Shown piece by piece: positions 44,911 to 53,357 of a stretch of DNA of 64,000 nucleotides. The translations under genes were made by a program, and so were the position numbers. The notes under the pieces are model-generated. The model saw only the letters and a list, made by a program, of their open reading frames with translations, was not told the origin of the DNA and searched no databases. Each line of letters opens with the position of its first letter. Within the stretch, counting starts at the first letter, position 1. The stretch covers positions 124,001 through 188,000 of the forward strand of contig CANQUQ010000002.1 in NCBI GenBank assembly GCA_947627115.1, given 5' to 3'. The stretch comes from an uncultured Acetatifactor sp. Its GTDB lineage: Bacteria > Bacillota > Clostridia > Lachnospirales > Lachnospiraceae.

Positions 44911-45447
44911 ATGACAGCGAACGAATGTATCAGGAACCGCAGAAGTATCCGTAAATTCACCGACAGGCCCGTGCCGCACGAACTGCTGGCGGGCATTGTG
45001 GAGACAGCCTCCTACGCTCCCAGCTGGAAGAACACGCAGATCACGCGCTATATTGCCGTAGAGGGCGATAAAAAGGCGGCTCTGGCATCCTGCACCGACT
45101 GGTCCGGCAATACCAGGATCATGGAGAGCGCACCTATGGTGATCGCCGTCACGCTGATCAAAGGCCGCTGCGGCTATGAGAGGGACGGCTCCTTCTCTAC
45201 TCCCAAGGGCGACCGGTGGCAGATGTTCGATGTGGGCGCTGCAAGCGAGGCCTTTTGTCTGGCCGCTTATGAGCAGGGCCTCGGCACCGTTATCATGGGG
45301 CTGTTCGATGAGAAAAAGGCCGCCGAGCTGTTGGAACTTCCCGATGACAGAGAGCTGGCTGCTCTCATTGCTATCGGTTATCCCGACGAGTCACCCGCCG
45401 CTCCCGGCAGGAAGACCGTTGAAGAACTGTTATCTTATTCATCGTAG
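44911..45447 (+). CDS. Nitroreductase family protein
   Basis: 178 residues, FMN-dependent NAD(P)H oxidoreductase fold. [19 protein letters not shown] is the typical N-terminal FMN phosphate-binding segment; [11 protein letters not shown] and the C-terminal [20 protein letters not shown] complete the signature. Substrate unknown (quinones, flavins or nitro compounds in the family). Single gene with its own promoter, followed by a strong terminator hairpin 4 bases after its stop codon. Confidence 0.93.
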   Translation: MTANECIRNRRSIRKFTDRPVPHELLAGIVETASYAPSWKNTQITRYIAVEGDKKAALASCTDWSGNTRIMESAPMVIAVTLIKGRCGYERDGSFSTPKGDRWQMFDVGAASEAFCLAAYEQGLGTVIMGLFDEKKAAELLELPDDRELAALIAIGYPDESPAAPGRKTVEELLSYSS

Positions 45448-45450
45448 GCG

Positions 45451-45483
45451 AAAGAGTCGAAGGTTTTTCCTTCGACTCTTTTT
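45451..45483 (+). terminator. Rho-independent terminator, or attenuator, before pyrB
   Basis: A perfect 13-base-pair stem (AAAGAGTCGAAGG with its complement), loop TTTTT and a trailing T run. Only about 32 bases separate it from the pyrB ATG, too little for an ordinary promoter and leader. Confidence 0.85.
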
Positions 45484-45515
45484 CAGGTATCAAATCAACA
45501 GAAAAGGGAGAAAAG

Positions 45516-46427
45516 ATGAAACATTTAATGAGTCCGCTGGATTTCACCACGCAGGAGCTGGACAGGCTCTTCGATCTTGCAAATGACATTGAGACAGACC
45601 CCAATAAGTATGCCCACATCTGTGAGGGCAAAATACTGGCCACCTGCTTCTACGAGCCCAGTACACGCACGCGCCTGAGCTTTGAATCGGCCATGATACG
45701 ATTGGGCGGGCGGGTGATCGGCTTCTCCGACGCCGCCTCCTCCTCCGCCGCCAAGGGCGAGAGCGTGTCCGACACCATCCGCGTCATTTCCTGCTATGCC
45801 GACATCTGTGCCATGCGGCATCCCAAGGAGGGCGCTCCAATGGTCGCTGCGGAGAAATCACAGATTCCGGTCATCAATGCCGGCGACGGCGGCCACCAGC
45901 ACCCCACCCAGACGCTGACCGACCTGCTGACCATACGCAGTCTGAAGGGGCGCCTCGGCGATTTTACCATCGGTCTGTGCGGCGACCTGAAATTCGGCCG
46001 CACGGTCCACTCCCTGATCAACGCCCTCGTGCGGTACGACAACATCCGCTTTCTCTTTATCTCGCCGGAGGAGCTTCGGGTCCCCGATTACATAACGGAC
46101 ATGCTCCGATCCAAGGGAATCTCCTACAGCGAGGTCATCCGGCTGGAGGATGTCATGCCGCAGCTGGATCTTCTGTATATGACAAGAGTGCAGAAGGAAC
46201 GCTTCTTCAACGAGGAGGACTACGTCAGGCTGAAGGATTTCTATATCCTCGACACGGCCAAGCTTGCTCTTGCCAGGGAGGATATGCTGGTGCTCCATCC
46301 GCTGCCGAGAGTCAACGAGATCTCCGTGGAGGTGGACTCCGATCCCAGAGCGGCTTACTTCCGGCAGGCACAGTACGGCGTCTATGTCCGTATGGCCCTG
46401 ATCCTGACTCTGCTTGGACTTGCCTGA
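45516..46427 (+). CDS. pyrB: Aspartate carbamoyltransferase, catalytic subunit
   Basis: 303 residues. [12 protein letters not shown] (carbamoyl phosphate site), [11 protein letters not shown] and the aspartate site region with [11 protein letters not shown] are diagnostic. It condenses carbamoyl phosphate and aspartate in pyrimidine synthesis. pyrI follows, so an E. coli-like allosteric holoenzyme with catalytic and regulatory chains is expected. AAAAGGGAG is the ribosome binding site. Confidence 0.98.
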   Translation: MKHLMSPLDFTTQELDRLFDLANDIETDPNKYAHICEGKILATCFYEPSTRTRLSFESAMIRLGGRVIGFSDAASSSAAKGESVSDTIRVISCYADICAMRHPKEGAPMVAAEKSQIPVINAGDGGHQHPTQTLTDLLTIRSLKGRLGDFTIGLCGDLKFGRTVHSLINALVRYDNIRFLFISPEELRVPDYITDMLRSKGISYSEVIRLEDVMPQLDLLYMTRVQKERFFNEEDYVRLKDFYILDTAKLALAREDMLVLHPLPRVNEISVEVDSDPRAAYFRQAQYGVYVRMALILTLLGLA

Positions 46428-46508
46428 GCAGGGAACGTCCCGCGGCTGCCGTCGGCAGCCGGCCCCATAGAATGTCAGCCGCCCCAGGCGCGCAGAAATG
46501 AGGTAATC

Positions 46509-46943
46509 ATGTTAAATGTAGGAAAAATCGAAGAAGGTTTTGTGCTGGACCATATCAAGGCGGGAAAGAGCCTTGAACTGTACGACCACCTGCAGCTGGA
46601 CAAGCTCGACTGCACAGTGGCCATCATCAAGAACGCCCGCAGCAACAAAATGGGAAAAAAGGATATCCTGAAGGTAGAGTGCGACATCAATATGCTGGAT
46701 CTGGACGTGCTGGCATTTATCGACCACAGCATCACCGTCAACGTGATCAAGAACGGTGAGATCGTGGAGAAAAAGGCGCTGGTGCTGCCGGCTGAGATCA
46801 GGAACGTCATCCGGTGCCACAACCCCAGATGCATCACCTCCATCGAGCAGGAGCTGCCGCACATTTTCTATCTGGCAGATCCCGACAAGGAGGTGTACCG
46901 CTGCAGGTACTGCGAAGAAAAATACCTGGATTCCGCGAAATAG
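46509..46943 (+). CDS. pyrI: Aspartate carbamoyltransferase, regulatory subunit
   Basis: 144 residues. The N-terminal nucleotide-binding domain and a C-terminal zinc domain with C103, C108, C132 and C135 (RCHNPRCIT and RCRYCEE) match PyrI. It binds CTP and ATP and transmits feedback inhibition to PyrB. The 81-base gap after pyrB holds a GGCTGCC/GGCAGCC hairpin without a U-tract. Convergent with the histidine kinase gene, 5 bases away. Confidence 0.97.
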   Translation: MLNVGKIEEGFVLDHIKAGKSLELYDHLQLDKLDCTVAIIKNARSNKMGKKDILKVECDINMLDLDVLAFIDHSITVNVIKNGEIVEKKALVLPAEIRNVIRCHNPRCITSIEQELPHIFYLADPDKEVYRCRYCEEKYLDSAK

Positions 46944-46948
46944 CCCTG

Positions 46949-49084
46949 TTATTCCTTCAGCGTCGGGAAGCGCAGCGTCACCTTGAACAGATCTCCGTCG
47001 GTGACGATCTCCATCCTGCCGTTCTGAAGCTCCGTCAGGCTTCCGGCAATGGACAGTCCCAGCCCGTTCCCCTCCATGTGTCTGGAACTGTCGCCTCTCA
47101 CAAAGCGTTCTCCCAGCTCCTCCGTGGGAATGTTCAGCGGATACTTGGACATATTGCGGAAGATGATCAGGACCTCCGCCTCCCCAAGCTCCACGTTCAG
47201 ATAGACTCTGGAATTCTCCTGTGCATACTTACAGATATTGCTCAGCATATTGTCAAATACACGCCACAAATGCCTGCCGTCCGCCAGGATCCGGACCGGC
47301 TCCTGAGGCTGTGCCGTGATCAGCTCCAATCCCTTCTCCTCAAGCTTCTGCTGATACTCTCCCACCGCCTGAGACAGAATCACCCCCACCTCGCAGGGCA
47401 CAGGGTTTACCTCCAGATTGCCCGTGTTCGCCTTGGAGGCCTCCATCAGATCGTCCAGAAGCTTCTTGAGCCTTCCGGACTGCCGCAGGAGCACCTCGGC
47501 GTATTCCGCGATCTTTTCGTTTTCCGTCTTCTCCTCACAGATCAGTCCCGAATAGTTGATGATGGATGTCAGAGGCGTCTTGATATCGTGGGACACATTC
47601 GTGATCAGCTCCGTCTTCAGATGCTCGCTTTTCATCCGCTCGGCCACTGCCTTTGAAATGCCCTGTCCGATGCTGTTCAGATTCTCGGCGTGCTCTTTAA
47701 AATCTCCGAACATGATTCCTGTATCCACCACATAGTCCTGCTGCCCCTGGGCCAGCGCCCTGCTGGCGTTCAACAGGCGCTTGCAGGTCAGCGCCGCGTA
47801 CAGCACTGCGGCCAGAAGGACCAGCTTCTCTAAGGCCCACAGCATGACCCCTGCGGACTCTGACCGCGTAAAGATCAGGATCCCCACAAATTCCCCGACA
47901 CAAAGTCCCATATACAGAAACACCGTAGTCAGCACCGTGGGGATCTTCCGAAGCAGGGACACAGCGGCGTGAAGAAGGCACCGGAACGCCTTCACGCACC
48001 CCCGCAGCAGCACATAGATCAAGGTATGCCGCCACCACTTTCCCTGCTTGATCTGCCGCGCCGTCTCGTAGAAGAAGCCTGTGGCCCACACAGCCCCCGC
48101 TGCAGCACCCGCGCTCAGCAGCAACACTCCCAGCATCATATACCATTGATACAGCATGTCTATGTCTGCCGCCGCCAGAAAAAGATATGCCAAGAACACA
48201 AGTCCCGTCAGAAAGACCGCCGCAAAAATATCCAGCGGAATTCCCCGGAATGCCTCTGCTGTCCTCTCCTTTTCGTCGTTGCTGTGTCCTGCGCTGCGCA
48301 TCAGGAAAATAAAGCACAGAAGCGCCGCAAAGCAGGATACGATCGCCGCGGGGAAGAACCCTTCCCTATACCGGTACAGAAAGCAGACTGCCTTGTACAA
48401 CGGACGCAGCCTGTCGTTCTGCGGAAATTCCGGGTTCACATAAATCCGATAGAGCAAAGGTTCCTCTGCAGAAACAGGGGTGCCCCCTATCCAAACGGTG
48501 TCTTCCTGGGTTTCATCTTCCGCATAATCATCTTCTGTATAAGAAAGACAGAGATCAATCTGCATATCCGTTTCATAAGAACCGTCATAGGTTCCCCAGA
48601 TCAGGCCCTTGAAACCATCCCGATCCGCCAATGCAGGATACAAAATATCCACGTCACAGTTCGTGGACTCGAAATATTCCCGGATCATCACCTCTTCCGT
48701 ACCGATACGAAAGGCTTCCTTCATGTGATAGGCTGCAATTTGGATCTGCCGCCTGCCAAGCTCCAGAAAGACCTCGTCAGGCGTACTCCCATCATATATT
48801 CCTTCTTCCACTGCGATCACCCCGCATATGGCGGAGCCTGCCGCCACAAAACCGCTGACTGCCAGCAAAAAGAATGCGGCCACTTTGGCAGGGAAAGAGC
48901 CGATGAGACGTTTCTTCTTTTTCCGCGCCTCCTTTTTCTTCGCTTTTTCCATAGAAGCCTCCTGCGCGGTTGTCACTTCCTCCGTTCCTCTCACCTCTTC
49001 TGCATCTTTCAAATCTTTTATGCCTCTCATCTCTTCCGCACTTTTCAGATTCTCCGCGTCTCTCCTATCCTCCGCAGCCGTCAT
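46949..49084 (-). CDS. Multi-membrane-segment sensor histidine kinase
   Basis: 711 residues from ATG 49084, whose AGGAGGT signal contains the stop of the response regulator gene. A charged cytoplasmic head of about 60 residues with AEEMRG/AEEVRG repeats and a Lys-rich patch comes first. Then one membrane segment, an extracellular domain of about 150 residues and five or six more membrane segments follow. The kinase core has the H-box NVSHDIKTPLTSIINYSG, the N-box DNMLSNICKYAQE and the G-box GNGLGLSIAG. Signal unknown. Pairs with the OmpR-type regulator. Confidence 0.93.
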   Translation of the reverse strand: MTAAEDRRDAENLKSAEEMRGIKDLKDAEEVRGTEEVTTAQEASMEKAKKKEARKKKKRLIGSFPAKVAAFFLLAVSGFVAAGSAICGVIAVEEGIYDGSTPDEVFLELGRRQIQIAAYHMKEAFRIGTEEVMIREYFESTNCDVDILYPALADRDGFKGLIWGTYDGSYETDMQIDLCLSYTEDDYAEDETQEDTVWIGGTPVSAEEPLLYRIYVNPEFPQNDRLRPLYKAVCFLYRYREGFFPAAIVSCFAALLCFIFLMRSAGHSNDEKERTAEAFRGIPLDIFAAVFLTGLVFLAYLFLAAADIDMLYQWYMMLGVLLLSAGAAAGAVWATGFFYETARQIKQGKWWRHTLIYVLLRGCVKAFRCLLHAAVSLLRKIPTVLTTVFLYMGLCVGEFVGILIFTRSESAGVMLWALEKLVLLAAVLYAALTCKRLLNASRALAQGQQDYVVDTGIMFGDFKEHAENLNSIGQGISKAVAERMKSEHLKTELITNVSHDIKTPLTSIINYSGLICEEKTENEKIAEYAEVLLRQSGRLKKLLDDLMEASKANTGNLEVNPVPCEVGVILSQAVGEYQQKLEEKGLELITAQPQEPVRILADGRHLWRVFDNMLSNICKYAQENSRVYLNVELGEAEVLIIFRNMSKYPLNIPTEELGERFVRGDSSRHMEGNGLGLSIAGSLTELQNGRMEIVTDGDLFKVTLRFPTLKE

Positions 49085-49088
49085 GCCG

Positions 49089-49778
49089 CTACCTCCTCTC
49101 ACACTTATATCCCTGCCCCCATACCACTTTCAGATATCTGGGCTCCGCCGGGTCGATCTCCAGTTTTTCCCGCAGATGTCTGATATGTACCGCCACCGTA
49201 TTTTCGCTTCCGTAAGGCGGATCGTTCCATATTCTCTGATAAATCTCTCTGGGCGAGAATACCTGGCCCTGATTCTCCATGAGCAGCTTCAGGATATCGT
49301 ACTCCGTGGGCGTCAGGGATACCTCCTCCCCGTCCAGAAGCACCCTTTTCTCCTTGTCGTCCAACTCGATCCCGCCGCACTTTAGGACATCCGCCCGGAC
49401 CGTGCCGGCGCCCAGCTGCATGTAGCGGCGCAGCTGCGATTTCACCCTTGCGGACACCTCCACCGGATTGAACGGCTTGGTAATATAATCGTCCGCCCCC
49501 ACGGTGAGGCCCAGGATCTTGTCGGAGTCCTCCGACTTTGCGGTGAGCAGAATGATCGGCACATTCGTCTTCTCCCGGATCTTCACCATGGCCTCTATGC
49601 CGTCCATCTCCGGCATCATGATGTCCATCAGCACAAGATGGATATCCGCCCGGCCGATGACCTCCAGCGCCTCCCGGCCGCTTCCGGCCTCGAATACGGT
49701 ATACTCCGGGTCGTTCAGGTATATCTTCAGGGCATTTACAATGTCCTGCTCATCGTCACAGATCAGTATATTGTACAT
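49089..49778 (-). CDS. OmpR/PhoB-family response regulator
   Basis: 229 residues from ATG 49778 (MYNILICDDEQDIV), with AGGAGGAAGG upstream. The receiver has the acidic pocket DDE, phosphoacceptor Asp in LVLMDIMMPEMDG and the Lys in ITKPFNP. The winged-helix output has LTPTEYDILKLLMENQGQVF and NTVAVHIRHLREKLE. It probably controls its own operon and unknown targets. Its stop codon lies within the ribosome binding site of the kinase gene, so the two are coupled. Confidence 0.95.
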   Translation of the reverse strand: MYNILICDDEQDIVNALKIYLNDPEYTVFEAGSGREALEVIGRADIHLVLMDIMMPEMDGIEAMVKIREKTNVPIILLTAKSEDSDKILGLTVGADDYITKPFNPVEVSARVKSQLRRYMQLGAGTVRADVLKCGGIELDDKEKRVLLDGEEVSLTPTEYDILKLLMENQGQVFSPREIYQRIWNDPPYGSENTVAVHIRHLREKLEIDPAEPRYLKVVWGQGYKCERR

Positions 49779-49800
49779 ATCCTTCCTCCTCATCAAGCTT

Positions 49801-49829
49801 ATTATAACAAAGGAATGTTTAACAAGAAA
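49801..49829 (-). promoter_or_regulatory. Promoter of the two-component operon
   Basis: Consensus TATAAT (49806-49801) with a weaker TTTCTT 17 bases upstream (49829-49824); 22 bases ahead of the response regulator ATG. Confidence 0.5.
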
Positions 49830-49901
49830 CAGCCAAAACCTTTAAGAATTGTTTAAGACGCCCCTGCGGTCCCCCAGAGCAGCCGGCTTTCCGCCTGCAC
49901 A

Positions 49902-49928
49902 CAAAAACAGCCGCATAAATGCGGCTGT
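49902..49928 (-). terminator. Rho-independent terminator after the phage remnant
   Basis: A perfect 10-base-pair stem ACAGCCGCAT / ATGCGGCTGT with a 2-base loop, then TTTTTG on the minus strand. It lies downstream of the portal pseudogene and the DUF362 gene. Confidence 0.75.
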
Positions 49929-49967
49929 CCTGTCTATCTGCTGCTCACAGCATTTCCAATCTTATTT

Positions 49968-50525
49968 TTATCCAACCGCATTTTTTGCCATTGCAATCGG
50001 GGAATATCCAATCAGGCCGTCAAATCCTAGTCCGGGAATGTGAAGCACATCATCCTGTTTCAGCACATACTGACCACTTCCCTTAAAGTTCGGGTTTTCA
50101 TCACTGCTCCTCGTGTAGATATAATAAAGCCTTCCGTGTTCGTCCCTCTCCACCTCCATCTTGTCCGGCAGAAGCGGATAGATACAGTCCGAGTACCTTT
50201 CCGGCTCCGTCCCTTATTATCTGTGCATACGCATTCCCACATATCAGAAGATGACTCATAAGCGTTTCTCTGAACACGAATGAAGTCATCTCCGGGTTTG
50301 GCTCGTCATACAGAATATGATATAGCGGATGCTCATGCGCAAGTTCCTTGCTGCTGTCCTCCCTGTACTCATATACATGAAGCGGTAGCTATGCGGCCGC
50401 CTCTGTCAGTATCCGCACACAGGTATAGACTACCGTAGCCGTGTCATTGCCGTCCTCTTATTGATGGGCTTTCCGCTTGTTGTCCTTCCAAAAAAGAAGG
50501 AATAGCCGCTTCCGCCGGGGTAATG
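49968..50525 (-). pseudogene. Degraded HK97-type phage portal protein gene
   Basis: Reading across frames on the minus strand gives a portal-like N-terminal half: SGYSFFFGRTTSGKPINKRT, then YTCVRILTEAAA-stop-LPLHVYEYRED, HPLYHILYDEPNPEMTSF, FRETLMSHLLICGNAYAQII, MEVERDEHGRLYYIYTRSSD and LHIPGLGFDGLIGYSPIAMA. At least two frameshifts (near 50440 and 50170), an in-frame TAG and a premature TAA (49970-49968) break it. No start codon and no other phage gene lie nearby. It is a relic of a lost prophage and cannot make a portal. Confidence 0.85.
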
Positions 50526-50538
50526 ACTAGAATCGGGA

Positions 50539-51912
50539 CTACTTGATAATACAGATCAATTCAATTCCCTCGTCCTTTCCAAGATTGCGGCTATACAGCT
50601 TTTCCGCGGAGCTGCACCAGTGCTCATGGACGCCCAAATTCGTGACAGTGTGCCCCCGGCTGTCCGTGTACACCGTGCCGGAGGGAGCTTCAGCGACAAG
50701 TCCGGCTTCATGCAGATAGTTTTCTACAGTGGGATTACCGCGCAGCGCGCCGTTATTTCCTGTGACGGCCGGCTCATTCATCAAAAAGTCTGCTCCCACG
50801 GAGTCGATGGCTACCGGGTCTTGTGAGACGAACACGCTGGAAGTGTAATTCCCGTTGAAGGGAGCCTGCTGCCACCTGGAATTGTCCCCGGTGATGGACG
50901 CCCCCTCGCTGGGGGCGCAGATCAGGGCATCCAGCATATACAGCACCGTCTTTCCGCCTAAGTCCGCGTTTGCCATCAGGTCAACGATGGGACTGTATAT
51001 GCCCATTTCGTTTCGCGTCAGCCACTGGTGGAGGTCAGCTCCCTCCGGCGGCCGCATGGCATTGCCGTTGATGAAGGAACCAAAATGATTTTTCCCGCAC
51101 AGAGTGATCCCGTAGCTGTGGCCCTTTAGGTTGGCAAGGTTGATGACATATGCCGCTTCCGTCACACAGGTGGGCAGAAGGTTCACCTTGCCGCTGAAGG
51201 AGCGGGACCAGACGATGGGAGCGCTTTCGTCTGCGACGCCGGTATCACGGTCAACAAAGTGAATGCCCCGCAAATTCCCTTCGGTACACATCTCTACCAT
51301 ATAGTCCGGAAAAAGCCGGGATACATCATAGACGGTGATATCCTCCGCTGCGACGCCGGCTTCCTCTACCAGCGACGTAAGCAGAGCCTTCAGCAGCACA
51401 GGATTGGTGTAGCTCATTTTCGTCTCGCCGGAGGTATCGTCGTCGTATACGGCGGATCCGTTGATGTTCGCCTTGACAGCGATCCTCTCACCGGATCTGT
51501 ATCCCGCGCCGCCATTGTGGGCGGTAAAAAGCGCCTTCCAGCCGTCCTTGGCGTTTTCCTTTCCGCCGAGAGAAGCAATGGAATCGTTGACCATACTCAA
51601 AATTGCGCGTTCATCAAAATGGTCAATTTCCCACCAGTAACCGTTTCCGTCCCAGCTTACAGAATCCGGGTCATAAGTCCAGACCACACGCCCAGGCATG
51701 GCACCGATCCCCGTGCCGTAGGGCTCATGCTGTGGATAAATTCCATCATAAGGCATGACAGCCGCCTCCTTCGTAAGTGGAAGTTCAAGTTCGTTGACCC
51801 ACCCCTGAATTTCCGATGCTGTTTCTTCGGTTCCACTGATTTTTTCCGAAGTCCCGCAGGCTGCACAGGAGATCAGCAGACAGAACGTCAGTACAATTGC
51901 AATTTTTTTCAT
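50539..51912 (-). CDS. DUF362 domain lipoprotein
   Basis: 457 residues from ATG 51912 (MKKIAIVLTFCLLISCAACG), with AGGGAG upstream; the signal peptide has a lipobox near Cys16 or Cys19. The body carries the DUF362 features AVKANINGS, a middle region with LANLKGHSYGITLCGKNHFG and a late VFVSQDPVAIDSVGADFL. DUF362 proteins are poorly characterised; some are ferredoxin-linked. No iron-sulfur motif CxxCxxC is visible here. It lies about 100 bases downstream of the hydrolase gene. The frame stays open upstream to 52050 and contains a dockerin-like DGAVDAADVV, probably by chance. Confidence 0.85.
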   Translation of the reverse strand: MKKIAIVLTFCLLISCAACGTSEKISGTEETASEIQGWVNELELPLTKEAAVMPYDGIYPQHEPYGTGIGAMPGRVVWTYDPDSVSWDGNGYWWEIDHFDERAILSMVNDSIASLGGKENAKDGWKALFTAHNGGAGYRSGERIAVKANINGSAVYDDDTSGETKMSYTNPVLLKALLTSLVEEAGVAAEDITVYDVSRLFPDYMVEMCTEGNLRGIHFVDRDTGVADESAPIVWSRSFSGKVNLLPTCVTEAAYVINLANLKGHSYGITLCGKNHFGSFINGNAMRPPEGADLHQWLTRNEMGIYSPIVDLMANADLGGKTVLYMLDALICAPSEGASITGDNSRWQQAPFNGNYTSSVFVSQDPVAIDSVGADFLMNEPAVTGNNGALRGNPTVENYLHEAGLVAEAPSGTVYTDSRGHTVTNLGVHEHWCSSAEKLYSRNLGKDEGIELICIIK

Positions 51913-52009
51913 TTCGTTCACTCCCTGTGTATACATCACGACATCCGCCGCGTCCACAGCGCCGTCCCTGCGCACTTTCCCCGATGCCTGATATCCTCCA
52001 TGCCCCAGA

Positions 52010-53014
52010 TCACCCGATATGCCTTCGGAAGAAATCCGTGAGCTTATCAAAGGGAATCGCGTCCTTCCCTCCGCCGTCGTAGAGATCGGTATGAACCGCG
52101 TCCGGAATGATAAGAAGCTCTTTGTTATCGGAATACAGAGTGTCCCTGACCATGTTGGCGTAGGCGTCTCTTGAAAAATAACAGGAGTGCGCCTTCTCCC
52201 CGTGGGCGATCAACACCGCGCTTCTGATCTCGTTGCTGTACTGCAGGATCGGCTGGTTCAAAAAACTCATACACCCGGTGACATTCCAGCCGCCGTTGGA
52301 ATTGAGACTGCGGGGATGATATCCGCGCTTTGTCTTGTAATAATCGTAATAATCTCTTACGAAGAAAGGAGCATCGTCAGGCAGAGGATCCGCCACGCCA
52401 CCGCCCAGAGCGTAGGAGCCGGCCTTAAAGTCCGCGATCCGCTGGGCATTTAAGACCTTTTTCTTCTCGTACCGAGCCGCCTCGGAATCCTCCGCGTCGA
52501 AATAACCCTTTGCGTTGACACGTGTCATATCGTACATGGTCATGGCCGCCGTGGCCTTGATACGAGTATCCAGCGCGGCGGTATTCAGCGCCATGCCGCC
52601 CCAGCCGCAGATGCCGATGATGCCAATCTTCTCCGAATTCACATTGTCCTGAACGGATAGGAAGTCCACCGCTGCCTGAAAATCCTCGGTGTTGATGTCA
52701 GGAGATGCCATATAGCGAGGTGTACCGCCGCTTTCACCCGTGAAGGAGGGATCGAAGGCCAGAGTGAGAAAGCCCCGCTCCGCCATGGTCTGGGCATAGA
52801 GGCCCGCCGCCTGTTCCTTGACCGCCCCGAAGGGGCCGCACACCGCGATTGCCGCCAGACTGCCGCTCATGCCTTTGGGGGCATACAGATCTGCCGCCAG
52901 AGTAATGCCGTAGCGGTTCCGAAACGTCACCTTTTTGTGGTCCACTCTTTCGCTCTTGGAGAATGTTTTGTCCCAAATATCCGTAAGTTCCAAATTTCCT
53001 GATTCTGTCATCAT
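52010..53014 (-). CDS. Alpha/beta hydrolase (dienelactone hydrolase/YcjY-like)
   Basis: 334 residues. The fold is recognisable from RNRYGITLAADLYAPKG, AFDPSFTGESGG, the nucleophile elbow GIIGICGWGGMALN and the terminal His in IPDAVHTDLYDG. The elbow has Cys136 instead of Ser, as in dienelactone-hydrolase-like enzymes, and Trp where Gly is usual. No signal peptide. AAAGGA precedes the first of two tandem ATG codons. Two bases separate it from the small upstream gene, and a LysR gene is divergent, so LysR control is likely. Confidence 0.9.
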   Translation of the reverse strand: MMTESGNLELTDIWDKTFSKSERVDHKKVTFRNRYGITLAADLYAPKGMSGSLAAIAVCGPFGAVKEQAAGLYAQTMAERGFLTLAFDPSFTGESGGTPRYMASPDINTEDFQAAVDFLSVQDNVNSEKIGIIGICGWGGMALNTAALDTRIKATAAMTMYDMTRVNAKGYFDAEDSEAARYEKKKVLNAQRIADFKAGSYALGGGVADPLPDDAPFFVRDYYDYYKTKRGYHPRSLNSNGGWNVTGCMSFLNQPILQYSNEIRSAVLIAHGEKAHSCYFSRDAYANMVRDTLYSDNKELLIIPDAVHTDLYDGGGKDAIPFDKLTDFFRRHIG

Positions 53015-53016
53015 AA

Positions 53017-53241
53017 TCAGCCATCCTTTCCATTTTTTTGGTTTGCCAGTTTTCTCAGCAGAAAATCAAGACAATCCACTTTTTTCTGACTGCCGTGGAG
53101 CTCATCCATGAGGGTGCTACGGTGGTGCCGCAGCTTACTGATCACCCTCCCGCTGTCCCCGTGTTCATAGAGCCGGCAGACCTCTGAGATCAACTCCTTA
53201 TCGCAGCCCGCATCATTCAAGCAGGAAATAAAATCGTCCAT
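53017..53241 (-). CDS. Small helical hypothetical protein
   Basis: 74 residues from ATG 53241 (MDDFISCLNDAGCDKELISE), with AGAGGAGG upstream. Predicted to be helical with four Cys/Leu-rich segments and a basic middle (VISKLRHHRSTLMDELHGSQ). Similar small proteins occur next to hydrolase and LysR genes in gut clostridia (recollection, not searched). First gene of the unit divergent from lysR; function unknown. Confidence 0.8.
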   Translation of the reverse strand: MDDFISCLNDAGCDKELISEVCRLYEHGDSGRVISKLRHHRSTLMDELHGSQKKVDCLDFLLRKLANQKNGKDG

Positions 53242-53280
53242 TGATCCGCCTCCTCTGTTGTTCAATTTCATTGTACCTGC

Positions 53281-53309
53281 TTGACTCCTCACTCGCTAAT
53301 GGTTATAAT
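53281..53309 (+). promoter_or_regulatory. Promoter of the lysR-type gene
   Basis: TTGACT (53281-53286), a 17-base spacer and consensus TATAAT (53304-53309). A dyad centred on CCAATTGG lies 27 bases downstream (53326-53333), in the 116-base divergent region, and could be a regulator site. Confidence 0.7.
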
Positions 53310-53357
53310 TCATATCATATTATGCCAATTGGGAATATCACTGGAAGGAGATACTTT

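Noticed and set aside
51913..52050. Dockerin-like segment (DGAVDAADVV) in the open frame upstream of the DUF362 gene
   Set aside because: Only half a dockerin repeat, no cohesin or second repeat, and the downstream ATG has the ribosome binding site and a clear signal peptide. Probably coincidence.
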